In this document: positions 1 through 6,335 of the stretch, piece by piece
Layout: each line of letters begins with the position of its first letter
How positions within the stretch are numbered: the first letter of the stretch is position 1
Made by a program: the position numbers and the translations under genes
NCBI GenBank assembly: GCA_026987855.1
Contig: JALSMD010000113.1
Location: 1-8,451 of the forward strand
Source: Candidatus Falkowiibacteriota bacterium
Lineage (GTDB): Bacteria > Patescibacteriota > Patescibacteriia > Patescibacteriales > JALSMD01
Length of the DNA: 8,451 nt
Reading direction: 5' to 3'
The notes under the pieces: generated by a model
What the model saw: the letters and a program-made list of their open reading frames with translations, nothing else
Databases searched by the model: none
What the model was told of the DNA's origin: nothing

Positions 1-1
1 A

Positions 2-343
2 GCAAACAACAATGTAACACAATTAGCTAGTTGCAGAGCCTTGCGGTGGGCATGGATGGCGCTTATACCAAGTTGGGGATTATCATTGATTTATATAAAC
101 GCACACGCTTTTTTAAGTGTTATTTTCCCTAATATAGTGTGCAAATTAGGAGAAGAGTGGATACCGCCACAGATGAGAAGCAGAACAGCAAATGGACTTT
201 CTTACTTGGAATGGGCTGGATTGGCAGTTTTAGATTTTATAGTTTTTTGTATTATAATGTTTATAGTAGCTTTGTTAGGAGCAATTATCCGTTTTCTAGA
301 TAGTTCAGTAGTAGGAAAAATAATATTAAAACTTTTGTCTTAA
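2..343 (+). CDS. 3' end of a membrane protein of unknown function (5' truncated by window edge)
   Basis: The frame is open to the left edge, so this is the last 113 codons of a longer gene; a TTG at 41 is an internal codon and not a convincing start. The visible part has a hydrophobic stretch at about residues 17-46 (counted from the first full codon). A short polar segment follows, with Cys47 and the sequence GEEW (50-53), then a strong membrane helix at about 71-96 and a short basic end. I do not recognise a named family. The stop lies three bases before the ATG of the VirB6-like gene, so the two are almost certainly co-transcribed and perhaps translationally coupled. A small polytopic protein directly before the VirB6/TrbL-like gene suggests a membrane component of the same machine, but that is inference from position only. 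Confidence 0.75.
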   Translation, partial: ANNNVTQLASCRALRWAWMALIPSWGLSLIYINAHAFLSVIFPNIVCKLGEEWIPPQMRSRTANGLSYLEWAGLAVLDFIVFCIIMFIVALLGAIIRFLDSSVVGKIILKLLS

Positions 344-346
344 TAT

Positions 347-2662
347 ATGAAAAAATTTTTTAAAGACAAGTCATATAAAAAAATATTTTTATTTATAACA
401 GTGATAGTTTTATTGCTAGTTTTTAGTAATGTTTATGTAAATGCGGCTGATTCCACAAATTCCTCCAGCGCCTTGGCAAGTTCTCTAAAAACAGAAACAG
501 AGTCAACTAGTGGTGTAGAAAAATATATTATTTTGGCTTTTGGTTGGCTCTGTGGGCTTATTGTTTCGGCAATTGGATCTTTAAACACTTTTTTAATCCA
601 AAAGTTAGTTGATGTTTCTACCTTTAATCATTTTTCTGATATTCCGGCAGTAGTGCAAGGCTGGTCGTTAGTAAGAGATATTTGCAATATGTTTTTTGTT
701 TTAGTTTTTTTAGTTATTGCTTTTGCTACTATTTTAAGAATAGAAAGTTATAACGCCAAAAGAGCCTTACCAAAACTTTTGATCATGGCGGTTTTAATTA
801 ATTTTTCAAGAATGATCTTTTCCCTTTTAATTGATTTTTCTCAAATAGTGATGATGACATTCACGGCTCAAATAAAAGGAGGATATATAGTGGATGCTTT
901 TAATATGCAAAAATTAGGATCATTAAAAAGAGATTTAGAAAATGGTGTCAGCGAATGGGGAGTTGTAACTGCCCTCGTATTGAGCGTAATTGCTACTTTC
1001 ATTACTTTAGTGGTTATAATTATATTATTAGCTGCTTTCTTGATGAGAATTATAATGTTGTGGATTTATATTATTTTATCTCCTCTGGTTTTTCTTGGTT
1101 TTGCCTTTCCAGCTATTAGCGGGTATGTAAGTCGTATTTGGCAAGATTTTATCAAACAATTGATTTTAGGACCTATTTTAGGGTTCTTCTTGTGGTTAGG
1201 ATTGGGAATTGTTAATAATCAAATAGAAAATTCCAGCGATGTGTTGTGTGCTGGTAAAAGCGGATTCTTTTGCACAGGCGATTTTCAAAAATTCATTATT
1301 TTTATTGGTGTCTTGATGGGCGGTCTGATGGTAGCGCAAAATATGAGTTCTGGCTTAGGAAATTTAAGTGGTAGATTGATGGGCACTGGAAAAACAGCCG
1401 CACTAGGAGCAATTGGGGCTAATTGGGCAGCAAGAAGATGGAGAGCCTTCCAGTCACAGCGTCAAGCTGCCAAAGAGCAGAAGGCAGCAGAATTTGGCGC
1501 AAGGGCATTTAATTTGTATCGCGCTGGCACCACTATCCCAAAAGCTACTTTAAGAGGAATTAGAGAAACGGGCGCAAGGCCGATCTATTGGGCAAAAACA
1601 ATGGCTAATCAAACTCTAAATAAAACTCCTTTGAAAAATATTAGAGATTCTGTGAAAAGAAATTTGCAGATCAGAAAAGACGCCTTTAATGCTTTTAAAG
1701 AAATGCAAGCAACAGGTAAAGACGAGATAAAAAAAGACGGTCTTGTATATAGATCAAATAATAAAGGAGGTGTTGATGTATTTGCGGAAAAACAAGGCAA
1801 AAAACAAAAAATTAAATCATTTAATAAAAGCAGTCTTGACTTTACAAAAGGATTTGTTGCTGAGATTACTCCTGCTATGAACGCCATTAGCGAAGCTATA
1901 AAAAATAAAGTAGAGAAGATAAAAGTCAACATTGGCAATTTAGATGAAATAGATCTTAAAAATATTATCCAAAGCCGTACAGCTAACAAAGAAGAAAAAA
2001 TGGCTGCCGCTTCGTTATTAGCCTCTCAGAGAAAGATAAAAGATAGAGAAACCTTTAATCAAATTAAAGATATTTTAAGTAATAATCATTATTTGAAAGA
2101 TGAGTTTAACAAGATAGCCGATAAATATTATGCTGTATGGAATAACAATAAAGAAGAATTAAAGGCAAAAGCAACTTCTAAAAAAGTAGAGTTAGAAAAT
2201 TTGGATTTGTCGCAATTTGAAGATGGAATAAGAGAAATTTTAGAGACAGCTGGAGATGAATTTCCAAAAATTATGGACAAAGTTGCTTCTCGCGGATCAG
2301 AGACTTCTAAGAGACTGGCTAATGCTATTAGAAATGCTATGAATGATCCCAAGCTAACTTTAGATCAAAGAAAAAAACTACGAAAGACTTATGTTGATCG
2401 CACAGGCAGATTGAATGAAGCATTTGGTTCTGACAACATGGCAAAGGCTGAATATATTAAGAATGCTAAAGTGGATCATTTAGATAAGTTGTTAGATCAC
2501 AAGGAAAACGAAGACTTATTAAAGCAACATATTACTAAAGTGCAGGTAGAGAGGTTTAAGAGAGCTGATAAATCTGCGCAGAAAGCAGCTAAGTTAGAAG
2601 AGATGTTAAAAGAACGAGAAGAAAATTTAAAACACAAAAAAGATCAGGAAGGATTGAGTTAG
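347..2662 (+). CDS. TrbL/VirB6-like polytopic type IV secretion membrane protein with long charged C-terminal tail
   Basis: This is a 771-residue protein. Residues 1-33 form a signal peptide: a basic N-terminus, a hydrophobic core at 13-26, and VNA before a likely cleavage site after Ala33. Hydrophobic segments follow at about 60-83, 112-130, 144-172, 206-232, 235-256, 270-289 and 314-330. The pattern W106..VRDICN and the KLLIMAVLINFS stretch (143-154) match the TrbL/VirB6-like proteins I know from Patescibacteria. This family forms the inner-membrane platform of type IV secretion systems. Two cysteines (301, 309) sit in the last loop. From about residue 345 to the end the protein is hydrophilic, Lys/Glu/Ala-rich and helical, about 430 residues of probable coiled coil, well beyond the roughly 300 residues of classical VirB6. 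The start follows an all-A/T stretch with no Shine-Dalgarno sequence. The family call is good; the tail has no assigned function. Confidence 0.8.
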   Translation: MKKFFKDKSYKKIFLFITVIVLLLVFSNVYVNAADSTNSSSALASSLKTETESTSGVEKYIILAFGWLCGLIVSAIGSLNTFLIQKLVDVSTFNHFSDIPAVVQGWSLVRDICNMFFVLVFLVIAFATILRIESYNAKRALPKLLIMAVLINFSRMIFSLLIDFSQIVMMTFTAQIKGGYIVDAFNMQKLGSLKRDLENGVSEWGVVTALVLSVIATFITLVVIIILLAAFLMRIIMLWIYIILSPLVFLGFAFPAISGYVSRIWQDFIKQLILGPILGFFLWLGLGIVNNQIENSSDVLCAGKSGFFCTGDFQKFIIFIGVLMGGLMVAQNMSSGLGNLSGRLMGTGKTAALGAIGANWAARRWRAFQSQRQAAKEQKAAEFGARAFNLYRAGTTIPKATLRGIRETGARPIYWAKTMANQTLNKTPLKNIRDSVKRNLQIRKDAFNAFKEMQATGKDEIKKDGLVYRSNNKGGVDVFAEKQGKKQKIKSFNKSSLDFTKGFVAEITPAMNAISEAIKNKVEKIKVNIGNLDEIDLKNIIQSRTANKEEKMAAASLLASQRKIKDRETFNQIKDILSNNHYLKDEFNKIADKYYAVWNNNKEELKAKATSKKVELENLDLSQFEDGIREILETAGDEFPKIMDKVASRGSETSKRLANAIRNAMNDPKLTLDQRKKLRKTYVDRTGRLNEAFGSDNMAKAEYIKNAKVDHLDKLLDHKENEDLLKQHITKVQVERFKRADKSAQKAAKLEEMLKEREENLKHKKDQEGLS

Positions 2663-2725
2663 TTTTTTGGAGTTATATGATAAAGGCGAGTAATCAGAGA
2701 TTGGTGTAAATAAAATTTTAATTAA

Positions 2726-2754
2726 TTGATATACAGAAAGATATAAAATATAAA
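2726..2754 (+). promoter_or_regulatory. Candidate sigma70-type promoter before the 239-residue protein gene
   Basis: TTGATA (2726-2731) and TATAAA (2749-2754) are separated by 17 bases, each one base off consensus. The predicted transcript would start near 2761, about 26 bases before the ATG at 2787. A perfect 12-bp A/T palindrome (2752-2763, AAATAATTATTT) overlaps the end of the -10 and the start point, where an operator could sit. The spacer is so A/T-rich that such matches arise easily by chance, so confidence is modest. Confidence 0.35.
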
Positions 2755-2786
2755 TAATTATTTTAAATTTTGTCATATTTATTATT

Positions 2787-3506
2787 ATGCCAAAAACAGG
2801 CAATCCAACAATTGAAGAGCGAAAAAGAGATAATTTAGAATTATTTGAAAAATATTTAGTTGATGTCCTTGATTTGGATAATGAACTAACCTTAGAAGAG
2901 TTGAATCTAGATTTAGTAGATTTGCTATTGGATGATCATAAGTTTAAAGATAATTTAGAAAGGGCTTTATTTAAAAATTTACAAAAGCTTACTCATAAAA
3001 AATTTGTTTTAGACGGCAAACCACATGCTCCTAGTGTCCGTAATTGGTTAAGAGATTTTGTGAAAAGAGTAGGGTCGGCTTATTTTGATAATGTTACTTT
3101 ATCGCAATATATTACCAATTCGGAAAATGCTAAAATATTGGATGATGAAGAAAGAAAGAAATTATATAAATTATTAATTATTTATAGAAATATAAAATTT
3201 TTTTATAAATTAGCTAGCGTTTTACCTTTTGAAAAATTGAAAATTATACCAACAAAGGAAGAAGACTATTTAGAAAAAGCAAGAACTGTTAGCGGTCCTC
3301 CGAAAACAGAGGAAGAAAAGAAAATTGAAAAGCTGAAGGAGTTGGAGGAAAAATATAGCGATAATAGCCTAGAAAAAAAAGTAATTAATGAACAGATTGA
3401 GAAAGAGGAAAAGATTAATACCTTAAAATATCTAGCTTCTCAGTATCCAAAAAATAGTTTGGAAAGGAAGGCAATTGAAGAGGAAATTAAAAAAATGGAA
3501 TCATAA
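2787..3506 (+). CDS. Conserved-looking charged helical protein with C-terminal tandem repeat, function unknown
   Basis: This soluble 239-residue protein has no signal peptide or membrane helix. Residues 1-70 are acidic and Leu-rich. Residues 80-145 form a helical region containing VRNWLRDFVKRVGS and the pattern YRNIKFFYKL. A basic linker follows, and residues 177-239 are almost purely Lys/Glu/Leu coiled coil. That end holds two copies of a unit with 30-residue spacing (183-206 and 213-236), sharing Y-x-x-NSLE-[KR]-K. I recall similar unnamed proteins from Parcubacteria genomes but know no function. The gene lies between the VirB6-like gene and the 420-residue helical protein. A promoter candidate precedes it and a terminator-like hairpin follows it, so it may form its own transcript. 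The ATG is preceded by A/T only, with no Shine-Dalgarno sequence. A structural or adaptor role in the secretion machine is possible, but only by position. Confidence 0.8.
   Translation: MPKTGNPTIEERKRDNLELFEKYLVDVLDLDNELTLEELNLDLVDLLLDDHKFKDNLERALFKNLQKLTHKKFVLDGKPHAPSVRNWLRDFVKRVGSAYFDNVTLSQYITNSENAKILDDEERKKLYKLLIIYRNIKFFYKLASVLPFEKLKIIPTKEEDYLEKARTVSGPPKTEEEKKIEKLKELEEKYSDNSLEKKVINEQIEKEEKINTLKYLASQYPKNSLERKAIEEEIKKMES
3333..3494 (+). repeat. In-frame tandem repeat of a helical 30-residue unit
   Basis: Bases 3333-3404 and 3423-3494 encode two related 24-residue segments spaced exactly 90 bases apart. They share L-K-x-L-x-x-x-Y-x-x-NSLE-[KR]-K-x-I-x-E-x-I-x-K. The DNA copies have diverged more than the proteins, which suggests an old duplication held by selection on the protein. 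The segments begin at residues 183 and 213 of the 239-residue protein. Confidence 0.75.
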
Positions 3507-3539
3507 GAGTGGCAGAAATAAAGATAAAAATGGCGTAAC

Positions 3540-3567
3540 AGACTATATTTATTTTTTTAGTCTTTTT
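3540..3567 (+). terminator. Candidate Rho-independent terminator after the 239-residue protein gene
   Basis: AGACTA (3540-3545) pairs with TAGTCT (3558-3563) around a 12-base loop. The 3' arm runs straight into a T-tract (3563-3567), then AA and more Ts. The stem is short (6 bp, two G-C pairs) and the loop is T-rich, so it is weaker than a textbook terminator. It lies 34 bases after the stop codon, at the right place to end a transcript. A partial or attenuating terminator is equally possible. Confidence 0.45.
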
Positions 3568-3605
3568 AATTTTTAATTTGTAATTTATAACTTATCTTTT
3601 TTATC

Positions 3606-3639
3606 TTTAGAATTTAAATCGCAAGCTATAAATTCTGAA
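3606..3639 (+). promoter_or_regulatory. 11-bp inverted repeat in the leader of the 420-residue protein gene
   Basis: TTTAGAATTTA (3606-3616) can pair with TAAATTCTGAA (3629-3639). This gives 11 pairs including one G-T wobble, around a 12-base loop (3617-3628) that contains the only GC-containing cluster nearby (ATCGCAAGC). No T-tract follows, so it is not a terminator on this strand. It ends 18 bases before the ATG at 3658. It could be a 5' leader hairpin or a two-fold protein-binding site; the sequence does not say which. Confidence 0.35.
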
Positions 3640-3657
3640 AATTTGATTTTTAATTAT

Positions 3658-4920
3658 ATGTTATCTTATTTGCAAAAATTCCATAATTTACCAAAGGAAT
3701 TAAAGGAAAAAATTTCAACTCGCGAGGTGATGGAGGCAGTAAACGAACTGGAGAAAAGATATGGTATTAGTTTGGCTAGCGTAGTTATGAAAGTAATGAC
3801 AAAAGATATTTCTATTGTTGATCTGGCAAGATATTTTGTTTTTGAACACCATTTAAACCCTAGACAAGCTGAACAATTAGTTGACGAGCTAAAAAATCGA
3901 GTATTCTTTGAGGTAGCTGATTATTTAGGTTTTACTCCTGATCGCGTTGTTGGTCAAAGCGTTGAAGATTGGTTAAAATCTCGCCGGGAAGAAATGGCAA
4001 CGGCTAGCGGATCTACTTTCTTTTTTTCGCCTGATGATGAGGAAGAAGTAAAAGAATTAGCTAAAAAAGTCCATAGTTTTGTGAAAGGTAAGCCTTTTCA
4101 AGAAAATATTGAGGAGAAGCTAGATGCTATTTTTGATGAGGTGAAAATAAATTTTGGTTCAGAAGAGCTAGCTGATAGGTTTAGACAAATTTTAAGGACA
4201 TATTTAAGAGGAGTGCGTAACCGTCTAGACACTAAAGAAACGCTTAAAAAATCTTTAGAAAGCGGAGGTCTGGGATTTGATGAAAAGTCGGCCGAAGAAG
4301 TAATTAGTATCGCAGATAAAATTGTGAAAAAACTTGATGAAAGAACGCCAGTTACTAAGCCCAAAAAAATTATTTTACCAGAAGATCAGGTTAAACCAAA
4401 ATTAGACAAAAAAGTTTCAGGGTTAAAAAATAGTGGTGTAAGAGATGTTGATTATGATTTTTCTAAACTTAAAAAAGGTAGCACTAGGGAAGAAAAAGAC
4501 GCAACTTTGTCAAAAAACATATCAATAACACCAACAAAAAAGACGGTCGTTAATCAAGGACAAGGAAAAATTGCTGATGTTAAGTATGTGCCTAAGTTAG
4601 TAGGACCTATTGAGGAATTAAAGGAGATGGACCTAATTAATTTCCGCCGCCTAAGTCCCAATCCTGTTGACGCTGCTATGAAAATAAAGGAAAAAATTAA
4701 TTTTTTAGAAGACGATGGTTATGACAAAAAGTTAGAAGGCATTAAAGCGTGGCGCCAAAGCCCTCTTAATAAACTTTATTTACAAATTGGACAAGAAAGT
4801 ATTAGTCGGGGCAAAGATATAGGAACTATTATTTACGAGCGGCAAAAAGCAGGAAAGGAATACTTAACACAAGAAGAATTTGTTGCTATAATGGATTTGA
4901 ACAAAGAGTTGCGATTTTAG
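3658..4920 (+). CDS. Three-part helical protein of Parcubacteria type, function unknown
   Basis: This is a soluble 420-residue protein with no membrane segment. I chose ATG at 3658 over an in-frame TTG at 3643, because ATG with an A/T run directly before it is the pattern of the neighbours. There are three visible blocks. Residues 10-92 are a helical domain starting with LPKELKEKIS and a YGI segment. Residues 121-229 begin FFFSPDDEEE and include YLRGVRNRLDTKE and GGLGFDEKSAEE. After a basic, low-complexity linker (about 230-308), residues 309-420 form a compact C-terminal domain with VGPIEELKEMD, FRRLSPNP, GIKAWRQSP (Trp365) and a final LRF. I recall similar blocks in unnamed Patescibacteria proteins but no function. 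A 105-base spacer without a clear terminator separates it from prgI, so it probably belongs to the secretion operon, perhaps as a scaffold or regulator. That role is inference. Confidence 0.82.
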   Translation: MLSYLQKFHNLPKELKEKISTREVMEAVNELEKRYGISLASVVMKVMTKDISIVDLARYFVFEHHLNPRQAEQLVDELKNRVFFEVADYLGFTPDRVVGQSVEDWLKSRREEMATASGSTFFFSPDDEEEVKELAKKVHSFVKGKPFQENIEEKLDAIFDEVKINFGSEELADRFRQILRTYLRGVRNRLDTKETLKKSLESGGLGFDEKSAEEVISIADKIVKKLDERTPVTKPKKIILPEDQVKPKLDKKVSGLKNSGVRDVDYDFSKLKKGSTREEKDATLSKNISITPTKKTVVNQGQGKIADVKYVPKLVGPIEELKEMDLINFRRLSPNPVDAAMKIKEKINFLEDDGYDKKLEGIKAWRQSPLNKLYLQIGQESISRGKDIGTIIYERQKAGKEYLTQEEFVAIMDLNKELRF

Positions 4921-5025
4921 TTGTATTTAGAAAATAAATTTAATTAAGCAAAAATTATAAATATTAAAATCAAGAGATTAAAATTGGAAATTTAAGATTG
5001 AGAATAAAGGCTTTTAATCAATATT

Positions 5026-5499
5026 ATGCAACAATTTACTGTTCCACAATTTATTGATGTAGAAGATAAAATTATTGGGCCATTAACCACAAGACAATTT
5101 ATTATTATGTTAGTGGCCTTCATGATTGTTGTTATTAGTTATAAACTATGTGATTTCACTTTGTTTGTTTTGATTATGGTTGTAACTCTTGGGATAGCGG
5201 GGGTCTTTGCTTTTTTAAAAATAAACGGAAGGCCATTTCATTTTTTTGTCATTAATTTTATTCAAACTGCCAAAAAAGCAAAGCTTAGAATTTGGAATAA
5301 TTCTTTAAATATGAAAGCAACAGAGTTAAATAATATAGAAAAAATAGAAAGCGAGGGAAAAACAGAAAAAACAATATTGTCCCCTAAAAAACCTTATATT
5401 AAATCCAGGTTATCCGAGCTGTCTCTAATTGTTGACACTCAGGGAGCTTATAAAGGCGGGGAAAAAGTAGAGAGAATTGAGAAGATAAATACGAATTAA
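5026..5499 (+). CDS. prgI: PrgI-family (VirB3-like) type IV secretion membrane protein
   Basis: This 157-residue protein has the PrgI layout. A short N-terminus contains VPQFIDVEDKIIGPLTTRQF (6-25), two close membrane helices follow (about 24-41 and 44-64), and then the conserved GRP turn (68-70) and an amphipathic segment. PrgI proteins are the Gram-positive counterpart of VirB3 and are thought to tie the VirB4 ATPase to the membrane channel. Two genes downstream is the VirB4 gene, which fits. The tail after residue 72 is about 85 residues, Lys/Glu-rich and probably disordered, and makes the protein somewhat longer than a minimal PrgI. An AAGG lies 15 bases before the ATG, too far for a normal Shine-Dalgarno. 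The family call is secure; the function of the tail is unknown. Confidence 0.9.
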   Translation: MQQFTVPQFIDVEDKIIGPLTTRQFIIMLVAFMIVVISYKLCDFTLFVLIMVVTLGIAGVFAFLKINGRPFHFFVINFIQTAKKAKLRIWNNSLNMKATELNNIEKIESEGKTEKTILSPKKPYIKSRLSELSLIVDTQGAYKGGEKVERIEKINTN

Positions 5500-5557
5500 G
5501 TATAGACTAAAAACATCTTAAATTTGTTTTGATTTTTGATTTTAATTTATTTTTTTT

Positions 5558-6241
5558 ATGTCTAACAGAGGTAAATTAGCAAACAACAAAATAAACGCTT
5601 CTACTCAGCAATATCTTGATATTGCTGAAATTAGAGAAGATGTAGTAGTTTTACGCGACGGTTCACTGCGCGCTGTTTTGTTAGTTTCAAGTATAAACTT
5701 CGCTTTAAAAAGTGAAGATGAGCAAAATGCTATTATTGCTGCTTATGTTACTTTTTTAAATAATATTAATTTTCCTTTACAAATTGTTGTACAATCAAGA
5801 GAGTTAAATATTGATAATTATTTAGCAGACCTGAAACAAAAAGAAAAAGAGCAAACGAATGAATTATTAAAAATCCAAACAGCAGAATATATTAAATATA
5901 TTAACGAATTAATATCAATGAGCAAAATAATGAGTAAAAAGTTTTATGTTATAGTGCCTTACCATCCTTTATCAGATAAACATAAAGGTTTTTTTTCAAC
6001 GCTTTTTGAGTTATTTAAGCCTGTAAGTCTAATTAAACTAAAAGAAGAAAAATTTCAGAGGAGAAAAGCCGCTTTAATACAAAGAGTTGAGAATGTAATG
6101 AGTGGACTAGCTTCTATTGGTCTTAATGCTGTTATGCTTGATACCCAAAGTTTAATTGAATTATATTATAATTGTTATAATCCTGACATTGCCCCTAATG
6201 AAAAATTAGTAGATGTTGAGCAGTTAAGATTAGCAGAGTAA
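5558..6241 (+). CDS. TraC-like domain protein, accessory to VirB4
   Basis: This soluble 227-residue protein has no P-loop. The core matches the TraC-like domain protein found beside VirB4 in many Patescibacteria: QQYLDIAEIREDVVVLRDGS (17-36), SSINFALKSEDEQNAI (44-59), FPLQIVVQSRELNI (72-85), and a FYVIVPYHPL strand (129-138). It resembles the N-terminal, non-ATPase part of VirB4/TraC proteins. Because the next gene encodes a VirB4 with its own N-terminal domain, this looks like a separate companion domain and not a broken VirB4. A role in assembling or regulating the VirB4 hexamer is inference. It sits 58 bases after prgI and 94 bases before virB4, in the same direction. Eight Ts (5550-5557) abut the ATG and there is no Shine-Dalgarno. 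An internal run of eight Ts (5989-5996) encodes Gly-Phe-Phe-Ser. Confidence 0.8.
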   Translation: MSNRGKLANNKINASTQQYLDIAEIREDVVVLRDGSLRAVLLVSSINFALKSEDEQNAIIAAYVTFLNNINFPLQIVVQSRELNIDNYLADLKQKEKEQTNELLKIQTAEYIKYINELISMSKIMSKKFYVIVPYHPLSDKHKGFFSTLFELFKPVSLIKLKEEKFQRRKAALIQRVENVMSGLASIGLNAVMLDTQSLIELYYNCYNPDIAPNEKLVDVEQLRLAE

Positions 6242-6247
6242 TTATTG

Positions 6248-6335
6248 AAATTATAAAATAAAAGTTATAAGTAATTTTAAAGTTATTTCTAACTATTTAA
6301 CGGTTTTATAATTTTTGGCTTTTGGTTTATAATTT
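6248..6335 (+). promoter_or_regulatory. Leader of virB4 with one left arm and two alternative pairing partners
   Basis: AAATTATAAAA (6248-6258) is the exact reverse complement of TTTTATAATTT (6304-6314). Ten of its bases also match TTTATAATTT (6326-6335), which abuts the start codon of virB4. Only one of the two hairpins can form at a time, and the second would cover the ribosome entry region. Both right-hand copies contain a perfect TATAAT (6307-6312 and 6328-6333). The first could be a -10 for virB4, but no good -35 lies at the right distance. AAAGTTAT also occurs twice in the loop (6261-6268, 6279-6286). In such A/T-rich sequence, chance is a serious alternative. Confidence 0.35.

Noticed and set aside
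1609..1989. 126-codon reading frame on the minus strand inside the VirB6-like gene
   Set aside because: It lies wholly antisense to a well-supported gene. Its product, rich in Leu, Phe and Ser, is what the complement of Lys/Glu/Asn-rich coding sequence gives.
2128..2352. 74-codon minus-strand reading frame
   Set aside because: It is antisense to the tail of the VirB6-like gene, with no own signals or recognisable product.
3643..3657. TTG start five codons upstream for the 420-residue protein
   Set aside because: ATG at 3658 has the same A/T-only context as all neighbours, and the five extra residues (MIFNY) add nothing recognisable.
4098..4364. 88-codon minus-strand reading frame
   Set aside because: It is a shadow of the 420-residue protein gene, Ser/Leu-rich by complementarity only.
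4976..5019. 8-bp inverted repeat GATTAAAA/TTTTATTAATC-like arms (GATTAAAA at 4976-4983, TTTTAATC at 5012-5019) before prgI
   Set aside because: The arms are A/T-dominated with a 28-base loop; pairs of this size are expected by chance in such a spacer.
5496..5521. TTAAG/CTTAA hairpin followed by a T-rich stretch after prgI
   Set aside because: It has only five pairs and one G-C pair, and overlaps the stop codon; it is too weak to call a terminator.
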